This document shows positions 53,808 through 60,744 of a stretch of DNA of 64,000 nt, one piece after another. The notes beneath the pieces are model-generated. The model ran no database searches. It was not told where the DNA came from and saw only the letters and a program-made list of their open reading frames with translations. The stretch spans positions 186,001 to 250,000 of the forward strand of contig CALXKN010000001.1 of NCBI GenBank assembly GCA_944388995.1, given 5' to 3'. The translations under genes were made by a program, and so were the position numbers. This DNA comes from an uncultured Spirochaetota bacterium (GTDB lineage Bacteria; Spirochaetota; Spirochaetia; JAFGXN01). Position 1 is the stretch's first letter. The number at the start of each line of letters is the position of its first letter.

Positions 53808-54740
53808 ATGATTTTAAACGCCGGACAGAGGACGGATATTCCGGGATTTTTTTCGCAGTGGTTTGTCAACAGAGTGAGGGAAAAATTCGTTCTGGTCCGC
53901 AGTCCGTACGCGCCGCGGCAGATAACGCGGTATCGGATTGATCCGGAAACGGTCGATATTCTCTCGTTCTGCACGAAAAACCCCGCTCCGATGCTGCCGC
54001 GCCTTGAACACATCCGCCGTTTTCCCCAAATCTGGCAGGTGACCGTCACCCCTTACGGAAAAGAAATTGAGCCGGGAGTCCCTGAAAAATCCGATGTGAT
54101 AAAAGCGTTTCAGGCGCTGTCAATGCGTGTCGGAGCGAATGCCTGCATTTGGCGCTATGATCCTGTCTTCCTCTCGGAGACCTACTCCGCTGCCTTTCAC
54201 CGTGAAGCATTTGCAAAGCTCGCTTGCACCCTCCGCGGTTTTACAACTGTTTGCGTTGTCAGTTTCATCGATTTGTATGAAAAAACGAAACGGAACTTTC
54301 CGCAGGCGGAGGAAGTTCCGTTTTCCGTCCAACGCGAACTGACGGCGTTTTTCGCTAAAACGGCGGCCGACTGCGGCATGCGGTTGAAACTTTGCGCTGA
54401 ATCCCCCGCTCTGGGCGACTGCGGCGCGGACGTTTCCGGATGTCTGACCCAAGCCGCGGCGGAAACAGCCGTCGGCTTTCCGTTGGCAGTTCCGTCGTCG
54501 GCGTGCCGTGCGCGAAAAGCGTGCGCCTGCCTTTTGGGCGGCGATATTGGTGAATACAACAGTTGTCCGCACGGCTGCCTTTATTGCTACGCCAACGCCG
54601 ACAAAGACCTCGTGCGCAGCCGTTTTGCGCTGCACAATCCCGATTCACCGCTGTTGATCGGCGTGCCGAGTCCCGGCGATATTATCCGCAATGCCGAACA
54701 GCACCGCTGGCGGCTGCCTCAAACCCTGCTGCCGCTTTAG
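53808..54740 (+). CDS. DUF1848 family protein
   Basis: 310 residues. The N-terminal MILNAGQRTDIPGFFSQWFV and RVRSPYAP-type stretch, the WRYDPVFLSETY motif, and the C-terminal Cys cluster ACLLGGDIGEYNSCPHGCLY followed by CYAN are typical of DUF1848. The four-Cys cluster is probably an iron-sulfur or metal site, but the family has no settled function to my knowledge. GGAG lies 7 bases before the ATG. It stands between dam and the WYL cluster; a role in defence or DNA repair would be only a guess from place. Confidence 0.9.
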   Translation: MILNAGQRTDIPGFFSQWFVNRVREKFVLVRSPYAPRQITRYRIDPETVDILSFCTKNPAPMLPRLEHIRRFPQIWQVTVTPYGKEIEPGVPEKSDVIKAFQALSMRVGANACIWRYDPVFLSETYSAAFHREAFAKLACTLRGFTTVCVVSFIDLYEKTKRNFPQAEEVPFSVQRELTAFFAKTAADCGMRLKLCAESPALGDCGADVSGCLTQAAAETAVGFPLAVPSSACRARKACACLLGGDIGEYNSCPHGCLYCYANADKDLVRSRFALHNPDSPLLIGVPSPGDIIRNAEQHRWRLPQTLLPL

Positions 54741-54823
54741 CCGATCAAAAGTCATACCGTCGTTTTAAGCTGCCGAACTGCCGGTCAAACCCAACGCCAC
54801 AGGAATCAGTTTAATATCTTCTC

Positions 54824-54864
54824 AAAAAAAAGCCGATGGTTCCGCGTTTTTACGGAACCATCGG
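54824..54864. terminator. Long hairpin terminator, usable in both directions
   Basis: Perfect 12-bp stem CCGATGGTTCCG (54833-54844) / CGGAACCATCGG (54853-54864). The A run on its left gives a strong T tract for minus-strand transcripts; the right side (TTTGTTTA) is weaker. The rest of the 54741-54955 gap shows nothing else. Confidence 0.8.
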
Positions 54865-54955
54865 TTTGTTTAGGCGGTTTAAACGGCAGTACCGTTTCGG
54901 AAGAACCTCATTTCCGAATTCACGGTAACAGAGTCCGCCAAAAAAAGTCAACCGG

Positions 54956-55183
54956 TTAACGGCGGCGCCAGAAACGGCCTTCGTCTGTCGAATAATAAAG
55001 ACCTTTCGACGTCGTCGCCAGAATTTCGTTGCCGTTCTCGGTCAAATCTTCGATGTCGCCGACCGAAGACGTAAACGAATAGCGGTTCCGCCAGAAACGG
55101 CCGCCGTCCGTCGAATACTCCAGACATTTTTTCGCTGCATTGATGCGGATCAGTTCCGCTCCCCGATTAATCATTTGTGCCAT
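54956..55183 (-). CDS. Tiny protein with two Asp-box motifs
   Basis: 75 residues, no signal peptide. Two near copies of an Asp-box (SxDxGxxW) are visible: YSTDGGRFWRNR at about 25 and YYSTDEGRFWRRR at the C-terminus, separated by a DIEDLTENGNEILATTSKGL stretch. Asp-boxes form turns in the beta-propellers of sialidases and related proteins, but 75 residues make little more than one blade, so this cannot be a propeller alone; it may oligomerise. The ATG at 55183 has AAGGAG 6 bases upstream; a longer frame from 55213 would cover the -10 box. Its promoter carries a variant of the WYL-cluster dyad. Confidence 0.75.
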   Translation of the reverse strand: MAQMINRGAELIRINAAKKCLEYSTDGGRFWRNRYSFTSSVGDIEDLTENGNEILATTSKGLYYSTDEGRFWRRR

Positions 55184-55211
55184 AAAAAGCTCCTTATTGT
55201 TAAGATGAGAC

Positions 55212-55247
55212 ATTTTATGACACGGGATCTATCAGGATGTGATATGA
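55212..55247 (-). promoter_or_regulatory. WYL-cluster dyad, site D, with -10 box
   Basis: Degenerate copy of the shared dyad (55227-55247): core arms TATCA and TGATA around a 5-base spacer. The match to sites A-C is 15 of 22 positions. The -10 box TAAAAT (55212-55217) lies 18 bp from the CACATC segment, as at site B. Confidence 0.55.
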
Positions 55248-55279
55248 CAAAATATTTTATTTCGCTTCCCGATTTTCGA

Positions 55280-55307
55280 GGGCGGTTTCGTGCCTGCGGA
55301 ACCGCCC
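55280..55307. terminator. Hairpin downstream of the BspA-like gene
   Basis: Stem GGGCGGTT / AACCGCCC with a 12-base loop just past the stop codon. No convincing T tract follows on the minus strand, so it may only stabilise the mRNA end. Confidence 0.35.
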
Positions 55308-55313
55308 GCAATT

Positions 55314-57503
55314 TTACGGCACAACGTTCCCGTTATCGTCGACGAAGAAGATCTGTTTCCAAGTGCGCTGCTGCCATGTCAAATCTTTGACTCCCTTTTC
55401 CTGACTCTCGTGAAGATAAAGAGTGTTAAAATTAAGAAGATACTCTTTAGATTGGTCGGTAACTGCAATATAAAAAGCACCCTGCGCTGGCTCTGGCAGC
55501 CGGATGGTCAATGAAAAATTTTTACTATAAAAATCATTGTCATTTGATGCCGAAAAAAATCTGAAATCAATCAATGTTGCTCCGGGAAATTCAAGCAAAA
55601 GATTCTTACATCCGGAAAAAGCATAATCACCTTGAAGTTCTTGCAGAGAGGAAAAAAGGAGATGTTTTAAGTCATAGCAGTCCTCAAAAGCTCGTGATCC
55701 AACACTTGTTACTCGAGAGCAGTCGATATCGCGAAGCATATGGCAGCCTTTAAAGGCTTCTTCATTCAATATTTCGACTTTAGGGCAGTTGACATCGGTT
55801 AAAGAAACACACTCTGAAAAGGCATTGTAAGAGATCTCCTTTACCTCCGGTAAATCGATTTTCCGCAATCTTCTGTTCCAGGCAAAACCATTGACTCCCA
55901 CTCTCTCCAGGCGGGGAAAGCTCAATTCTGTCAGCGAGGCGGGAATGTCAGCGAAATAGTTGGAAAAATACTCTATACGACCATAACTCTCTTCAAAATA
56001 AATTCTTTTGACACCGAGAAGCAATTTTTCCAGAGAAGAACAGCCGGAAAAAGCGAGTTCTTTAACTGTCTCGGCTGCGGGAAGTTCGAGACCCGTGATC
56101 CAATCGCAGCCGGCGAAGGCATTCGATTCCACGGATGTCACTTTCGGCAGTTTTACATACAGCGCTTCCGGAAACGAGCCCCCGAACAGATCCAAAAACG
56201 AGGAAACGGCGGAGACCCCCAGTTCCGTCTCCCTCAACGCGGTACAGCCGCCGAAAATGGCCGTTCCGGTTACCGCCAATTCGGGAAACCGGACGGCTGT
56301 CAGTGCCGAACAGCCTTGAAACAGTGCCTCTCCGGCCTGCGCCAGCAGCGGCGCCTCGATTGAGGTCAGCCCGGTACAGCCGGCAAAAGCGGACGAGCCG
56401 GCCGTCACGGCTTTCTCCAAACGGACACTTTTTAATCCGGCAACGCCGGCAAAGGCTTCGTCCGCAACCGATTCGGCGTTCGGCGCTGTCAGATCGAACG
56501 GAAAAACATCGGTTGAGGCGAGCGCCGCTTTCAGCCTTCCGGACAGAGCGGTGTCTGTCAGCGTCAGCCGGTAAGAAAGTGCCTTGTTTTCTTCGGTCGG
56601 CAGCGGAAGTGCTGTGACCGCTCTGAATTCAGGGCCTTCAAACGAGACGGCCGTTACCGTCAGCGTGTCCGTGATCCCGTCGACCGCCGCCGTCAGCCGG
56701 GAAACGCCCAGCCGGTCAACCGTCACATTTCCGACTCCGTAAACCGTCAGTCCTTCGTCCGCCGTCAAAATCAGCCGTTCGGCCGCTTCGGGCGGATAGA
56801 CGGTGATCTTCGGGCTCAGCCGGTCTCCGACAGCCGCATCGACGGCATCCGAATCAAACATAACGGCATAAACCAAATCGCCGGGAGTCTCCGTCGCCCC
56901 CGTCGCCGTGACGGTCACATGGCAGACGGCTGTCAGCGTTTCCCCTTCCCGGGTCACAACGGAAGCCTCGATCTGCGTTTCGCCTTCATTGGACGCCGTC
57001 ACCGTTCCGTCATCATTGACCACAGCCACCGCTTCGTTCCCGGAACGCCAACGGACATCCGGCAGCGGTTCTTCCGGATTGTTTCCGACACGGGAAACCG
57101 TCAGAACCTGACTTTTTCCTTCCGGCAGATAAAGCCGGTCGATGTTTAACCGGATTGCCGAAAGCGGGGCTTCGACCGTCACGGCGCAGACCGCCGTAAA
57201 GCCGCCCTCCTGTGTTGTTACGGAAACGGCAGCCGTTCCGGCGCCGACCGCTCTAACCTCGGCGGTGTTGTTTCCTGTCGGGGTCACAAAAACGATGGCA
57301 TCATCTGTCGTCTGCCAGGAAATATCCCGACCGGCGGCGGTTTCCGGCAGAACGGTCGCCGTTAAAACCGCTGTACCGGTCTCTCCGACAGACAGACGCA
57401 GCTGTGTCTGATCCAACTGCACACCGATCACAAAATCATTCTCCGGCTTACACCCGAAGATCATCAATAAAGTTCCGATAAGAATCGTCAGTAATTTTTT
57501 CAT
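55314..57503 (-). CDS. BspA-like leucine-rich repeat lipoprotein with Ig-like domains
   Basis: 729 residues, lipobox IFGC. Residues about 25-280 form two or three bacterial Ig-like (Big_2) domains (LSVGETGTAVLTATVLPETA; RWRSGNEAVAVVNDDGTVTA). Residues about 330-690 are TpLRR/BspA-type leucine-rich repeats of about 23 residues with the consensus AFxGCxxLxxIxLPxxTxIxxxAF (examples SSAFAGCTGLTSIEAPLLAQ, NAFSECVSLTDVNCPKVEIL). Such proteins mediate attachment to host or other bacteria in oral and gut species. GGGAG precedes the ATG at 57503. Its promoter carries site A of the shared dyad and a leader almost identical to that of the next gene. Confidence 0.93.
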   Translation of the reverse strand: MKKLLTILIGTLLMIFGCKPENDFVIGVQLDQTQLRLSVGETGTAVLTATVLPETAAGRDISWQTTDDAIVFVTPTGNNTAEVRAVGAGTAAVSVTTQEGGFTAVCAVTVEAPLSAIRLNIDRLYLPEGKSQVLTVSRVGNNPEEPLPDVRWRSGNEAVAVVNDDGTVTASNEGETQIEASVVTREGETLTAVCHVTVTATGATETPGDLVYAVMFDSDAVDAAVGDRLSPKITVYPPEAAERLILTADEGLTVYGVGNVTVDRLGVSRLTAAVDGITDTLTVTAVSFEGPEFRAVTALPLPTEENKALSYRLTLTDTALSGRLKAALASTDVFPFDLTAPNAESVADEAFAGVAGLKSVRLEKAVTAGSSAFAGCTGLTSIEAPLLAQAGEALFQGCSALTAVRFPELAVTGTAIFGGCTALRETELGVSAVSSFLDLFGGSFPEALYVKLPKVTSVESNAFAGCDWITGLELPAAETVKELAFSGCSSLEKLLLGVKRIYFEESYGRIEYFSNYFADIPASLTELSFPRLERVGVNGFAWNRRLRKIDLPEVKEISYNAFSECVSLTDVNCPKVEILNEEAFKGCHMLRDIDCSRVTSVGSRAFEDCYDLKHLLFSSLQELQGDYAFSGCKNLLLEFPGATLIDFRFFSASNDNDFYSKNFSLTIRLPEPAQGAFYIAVTDQSKEYLLNFNTLYLHESQEKGVKDLTWQQRTWKQIFFVDDNGNVVP

Positions 57504-57520
57504 GTTTCACTCCCGATTCA

Positions 57521-57555
57521 ATTCTAGCAGACTGCTCTATCAGGGAGTGAGAGAG
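57521..57555 (-). promoter_or_regulatory. WYL-cluster dyad, site A, with -10 box
   Basis: Dyad 57535-57555: arm CTCTATCA, spacer GGGAG, arm TGAGAGAG. The -10 box TAGAAT is at 57521-57526, 17 bp from the CACTCC (minus strand) in the dyad. The dyad occupies the -35 position, where no normal -35 hexamer exists. Confidence 0.75.
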
Positions 57556-57569
57556 TCATTTTTTTTCGA

Positions 57570-58586
57570 TTATTTTTTTATCGATTCTATCAGTTCCTGA
57601 ACCTGTTTTAACTTTGACAGCAGAATATCCGTTTCGATTTCTCCCGTTTGCGGAAAAATGCCGGAAATTTCGGCAACGGTTCCCGTTCCGCCTCCTTTGA
57701 AGCGGGATCTTTTGACAACTGTCAGACCGAACCCGGAAGCGGCCTCGGACACTTTTCTGTAATAATGACGAAGATGTCTGCTTTCCACAGTCTTGGCGTT
57801 CTTTTCCCTACTGTCCATACGAATATACAGATGAAGTCCGTCTGCAAAGTGATTTTCAATCTGAATATACAGCCAGTTCCCGTCGGCCTCGGCCGCCTGC
57901 CGCCAGAAATACCACAATCCGAGAAAGCCTCCCTTCGGATTGGAAACATATCCCCAGTCGGGAGAGCCTCCGCATTCCGGATTGGCAGCCAGCTGCTCGG
58001 CCAGTTCCAGAAAAAACCCTTCGGCTGCATAAGAGGAAGAACAGACCGATTCGATTTGCGTACAATTTTTTGTCTTATCTTCGATTGTCTGAAGATTTTC
58101 TCTGAATTCCGTCAGAATATCATTGGAAGTCTTGCAGGAATTCAGAATTTCCAGAATATCGCCTCGTCCGACAACCCTGTATCTGTAGGCTTCTACATTT
58201 TGGGATAATTTGAAAACACTCTCATTTCCTGTTTTCAAATAAATACAGTAAATCGTTTTTCCGCCAAATATTTCTTCGACTTTTTCTCTGTACCGTTGCA
58301 GCTGATCACTGTGTGTTCCCGTAACGGTTTTATCTTCGATGATAATCACACTGTCATCGTTGACTTCAACCAGAATGTCGATACAGTTCCACTGACGGTA
58401 TGCTCTGACTTTCTCAATCCGAAAATCATCCTGTTTTTCCATTAAAAACCGCACAAATTTCTGTGCACACTCGAATACGGCAGGATTTTCTCCTTGGCAT
58501 TCCGGATCGGCATAACGAATCAGCCAAGTCAAAAATCCGTCCTGGGACAATTCCTTTGTTGCAATTTCAAAAAGATTCGGTTTCAT
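57570..58586 (-). CDS. PD-(D/E)XK nuclease family protein
   Basis: 338 residues, cytoplasmic. It begins MKPNLFEIATKELSQDGFLT, seen in the PD-(D/E)XK_4-like family. The nuclease core shows NCIDILVEV, then VIIIEDKTVTGTHSDQLQRY: Asp, then ExK spaced as in restriction-like endonucleases. The C-terminal 150 residues (GYVSNPKGGFLGLWYFWRQA) are a separate unassigned domain. Proteins of this kind often occur in defence loci, but no activity is shown here. GGAG precedes the ATG. Site B of the shared dyad lies upstream. Confidence 0.86.
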   Translation of the reverse strand: MKPNLFEIATKELSQDGFLTWLIRYADPECQGENPAVFECAQKFVRFLMEKQDDFRIEKVRAYRQWNCIDILVEVNDDSVIIIEDKTVTGTHSDQLQRYREKVEEIFGGKTIYCIYLKTGNESVFKLSQNVEAYRYRVVGRGDILEILNSCKTSNDILTEFRENLQTIEDKTKNCTQIESVCSSSYAAEGFFLELAEQLAANPECGGSPDWGYVSNPKGGFLGLWYFWRQAAEADGNWLYIQIENHFADGLHLYIRMDSREKNAKTVESRHLRHYYRKVSEAASGFGLTVVKRSRFKGGGTGTVAEISGIFPQTGEIETDILLSKLKQVQELIESIKK

Positions 58587-58603
58587 TTTTCACTCCTGAT
58601 TCG

Positions 58604-58639
58604 ATTCTGACAGACCCGCTCTATCAGGGAGTGACAGAG
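58604..58639 (-). promoter_or_regulatory. WYL-cluster dyad, site B, with -10 box
   Basis: Dyad 58619-58639: arm CTCTATCA, spacer GGGAG, arm TGACAGAG. The -10 box CAGAAT (58604-58609) is 18 bp from CACTCC. The leader after it (GAATCRGGAGTGAAA on the minus strand) nearly equals that at site A. Confidence 0.75.
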
Positions 58640-58715
58640 TGGAAAATTAATTCGTGCATAACCGACAAAATCGGTTCGCCGCAAAAGGCGCGCCGGAGGC
58701 AGCTTTGCCGTGTCC

Positions 58716-59231
58716 TCACCCGCGCACAGCCGCCGTCCCGGCCTGCTGGAACAGGACAAAAAGGCGGCCGCACGTTTGCGCATCTGCCAACGCGTTGTGG
58801 GCGTCGTACACGATGCCGTAGCTGTCGGCCAGCACCGTCAACCGGTGAGAGCAACCGGGCAGCGCCCGCCGCGCGGTGAGGCACGAGCAGTAAAACGGAT
58901 AATCGGGGCAGCGGATGCCGTAATAAGCCGCCGTTTCCTGCAAAACATTTCGGTCGAACCTGGCGTTGTGCGCCGTCAGCGGCAGATCGCCGATAAAATC
59001 CCGCACCTGCGGCCAGATGCGGTCGAAGGTCGGCGCGTCGGTCAGGTCGGCAACCGTCAGCCCGTGGATCGCCGTAAAATCGGGACGAACGTAGAGCAAA
59101 GGCGGCCGGATCAGCGAATAAAACGAATCGACCTCTTCCCCATCTCGAAAACGCACCAGTCCGATCGAACAGGCGCTTTCGCTGCGGTAATAAGCCGTTT
59201 CGAAATCGATCGCTGTAAAATCCAAAATCAT
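58716..59231 (-). CDS. DnaQ-like 3'-5' exonuclease
   Basis: 171 residues, a single DEDDh exonuclease domain. Exo I is TAIDFETAYY (Asp, Glu), Exo II is LTAHNARFDRNVL (Asp) and Exo III is YDAHNALADAQTC (His and Asp). It resembles the proofreading subunit of DNA polymerase III or small RNases of the same fold. The start at 59231 overlaps the WYL regulator stop (ATGA), so the two are co-translated. An upstream ATG at 59342 lies deep in the WYL gene and is rejected. Confidence 0.92.
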   Translation of the reverse strand: MILDFTAIDFETAYYRSESACSIGLVRFRDGEEVDSFYSLIRPPLLYVRPDFTAIHGLTVADLTDAPTFDRIWPQVRDFIGDLPLTAHNARFDRNVLQETAAYYGIRCPDYPFYCSCLTARRALPGCSHRLTVLADSYGIVYDAHNALADAQTCGRLFVLFQQAGTAAVRG

Positions 59232-60244
59232 TCTTCTTCCTCCCGAATCAGCGCCGCCATCCGGCGGATTTCCTGTTTCCATTCTTTCACAAAAAAATCC
59301 GGTTCGACGGGACGGGCGTTGCACCCCTGCGACAAAATCCACTCTTTCACCATTATCGACTGCGCCGCGGTGAACGAGACTACCGTCTTATTTTCCTCTT
59401 CACACTCGGTAATCTGCTGATCGTCTGCCCAGATGCGCTCGCGCACCCACGGCCGCGCCGTACCGAAAAACTCGACCGTAAACCGAAACTTTTGCTTTTC
59501 GTAAAAGGCTCCGAAATGACCGCCGCCGCAGTGCGGTGTGAAATCGTAGTCGGCGGGAAGCTCGAACGTCTCCTGAGTCAAAACCGGGTCGCTCATCCGC
59601 GACAGCACAAACAGCCGCATATCGGCGCGGTTTTCGTCGTATCCCCACAGCGAACAGACGCCCTGATCCATCAAAAGCTGGTACGGCCGGACACGGCGGC
59701 GGCTTTTACCGACTCGCCACCGGCCGACATAATCGAACTCGATCACCGTATCGCTCATCAGCGCCGACCACACCTTCTCCCAGACCGCTTCGTCGATCGC
59801 CGCCTGCGCCGTCGGCGCCACCGCCACCCGCGAAAGGCCGTACTTCACCTTCACCGAATGGAGAGTCGACATCGACAACAGATTCAGAATATCGCACGCT
59901 TCTCTGTAAATCGGCGTCGTCCGGTAACACTCCAGCAGATTTTTAACCGCCGCCAAAACCTGAAACTCTTTCGCGGAAATCAGATAAGTCGGCAAATGAA
60001 ACTCTTCTTCATAATAATAACCGCCGCGGCTGCGGCTGTATTCGATTCGCGCTCCGAGCCGGCTGCGCATATACTCCAAATCGCGATTAATCGTCGCCAC
60101 GCTCACTTCGGTATGCTTCGCCAGAAACGGAGCATTCGGATACGATTCTGTTTGAATCAGATCGTGAATCCGCAGCAGACGCTCCAAAAAAACCTGCGTC
60201 ACAGGCCGGTAATGTTCTTCGTTCGCTTCTTTTATCGTTTTCAT
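59228..60244 (-). CDS. WYL-domain transcriptional regulator
   Basis: 338 residues. The N-terminal winged helix (RLLRIHDLIQTESYPNAPFL; EVSVATINRDLEYMRSRLGA) binds DNA. A WYL domain follows from about 130 (VIEFDYVGRWRVGKSRRRVR, then PYQLLMDQGVCSLWGYDENR), with a WCX-like C-terminus. WYL regulators sense nucleic-acid or nucleotide ligands and often control phage-defence genes. The ATG at 60244 is 6 bases from TATACT, so the mRNA is predicted leaderless. A longer open frame to 60529 runs through the dyad and the GC-rich element and is rejected. It is co-transcribed with the DnaQ-like exonuclease. Confidence 0.93.
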   Translation of the reverse strand: MKTIKEANEEHYRPVTQVFLERLLRIHDLIQTESYPNAPFLAKHTEVSVATINRDLEYMRSRLGARIEYSRSRGGYYYEEEFHLPTYLISAKEFQVLAAVKNLLECYRTTPIYREACDILNLLSMSTLHSVKVKYGLSRVAVAPTAQAAIDEAVWEKVWSALMSDTVIEFDYVGRWRVGKSRRRVRPYQLLMDQGVCSLWGYDENRADMRLFVLSRMSDPVLTQETFELPADYDFTPHCGGGHFGAFYEKQKFRFTVEFFGTARPWVRERIWADDQQITECEEENKTVVSFTAAQSIMVKEWILSQGCNARPVEPDFFVKEWKQEIRRMAALIREEEE

Positions 60245-60250
60245 GAAGTC

Positions 60251-60285
60251 AGTATACCGCACCACTCTATCACGGAGTGACAGAG
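60251..60285 (-). promoter_or_regulatory. WYL-cluster dyad, site C, regulator's own promoter
   Basis: Dyad 60265-60285: arm CTCTATCA, spacer CGGAG, arm TGACAGAG. The -10 box TATACT (60251-60256) is 17 bp from CACTCC, then 6 bases to the ATG. This implies autoregulation. Confidence 0.75.
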
Positions 60286-60309
60286 GGCGAATTTTTTTGA
60301 AAATTTTTC

Positions 60310-60421
60310 GGGCGTGCCGGCCGCCTCGGGCGGCCGTCGGGCTTCGTCCGGCCTGGCCCGCCTGCGGCGGGCGCACGGCGCTGCGCTTGTGCCCGGACGA
60401 ATCCCTCACGCCTTCGCCGGC
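60310..60421 (+). repeat. GC-rich self-complementary intergenic element, copy B
   Basis: About 112 bases of very high G+C. GGCGTG near the start pairs with CACGCC near the end. Inside are hairpins GGCCGCC-TCG-GGCGGCC and GCCCGCC-TGC-GGCGGGC, and a nested stem TCGTCCGG / CCGGACGA. It shares the order GGGCGYG, hairpin, CGGGCTT, AATCCCTCRCGCC with copy A. It abuts the terminator of the ferredoxin-like gene. Confidence 0.72.
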
Positions 60422-60657
60422 AAAGAACAAAAAACCCGGCCGTCTGACAGCCGGATTCGTTTTGCGGTTGACTCCAAAACCGGTTCGCCCATCGGGGTAA
60501 AATCGGAACATTTGCCGCAGGCGCTGCACTTTTCCGCGTCAACCTGCGGCGCAGAAAATCCCGTCTGAGAAAGCGCTCCTACCGGACAAATGCGAATCGA
60601 AGGACACGGGTGGTTTTGCGGACAGCGCGATGTGATGACTTTCAGTGTTTTTGCCAT
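60406..60657 (-). CDS. Small ferredoxin-like 4Fe-4S protein
   Basis: 83 residues. It begins MAKTLKVITSRCPQNHPCPS and continues IRICPVGAL, a known small ferredoxin type with the CPQNHPCP motif. The second Cys group reads KCSACGKCSDFTP, where the expected fourth Cys is Thr, so six Cys remain and one cluster may lack a ligand. The last 15 or so residues are encoded by a terminator hairpin and the edge of the GC-rich element, which suggests that the original stop codon has been lost or that this tail is not needed. The start has GGGG upstream and its own promoter. Confidence 0.8.
   Translation of the reverse strand: MAKTLKVITSRCPQNHPCPSIRICPVGALSQTGFSAPQVDAEKCSACGKCSDFTPMGEPVLESTAKRIRLSDGRVFCSLPAKA
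60429..60454 (-). terminator. Terminator within the 3' end of the ferredoxin-like frame
   Basis: Minus strand stem CCGGC / GCCGG with a 9-base loop, followed by G and six T. It lies inside the last 17 codons of the open frame. Confidence 0.7.
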
Positions 60658-60679
60658 TGTTTTTCCCCTTTATTTTGAC

Positions 60680-60708
60680 AATATAACGGGAAAAAAGCGC
60701 ATCGGCAA
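60680..60708 (-). promoter_or_regulatory. Promoter of the ferredoxin-like gene
   Basis: Minus strand TTGCCG (60703-60708), 17 bp, TATATT (60680-60685). Confidence 0.7.
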
Positions 60709-60744
60709 GCAAATTCCGTTTCCGTCGAACCGGAATTCGATTCG

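Noticed and set aside
59228-60529. 433-residue version of the WYL regulator starting at 60529
   Set aside because: The extra 95 residues would be encoded by the GC-rich element, the dyad and the -10 box. The family starts at MKTIKEANEEHYRP (60244).
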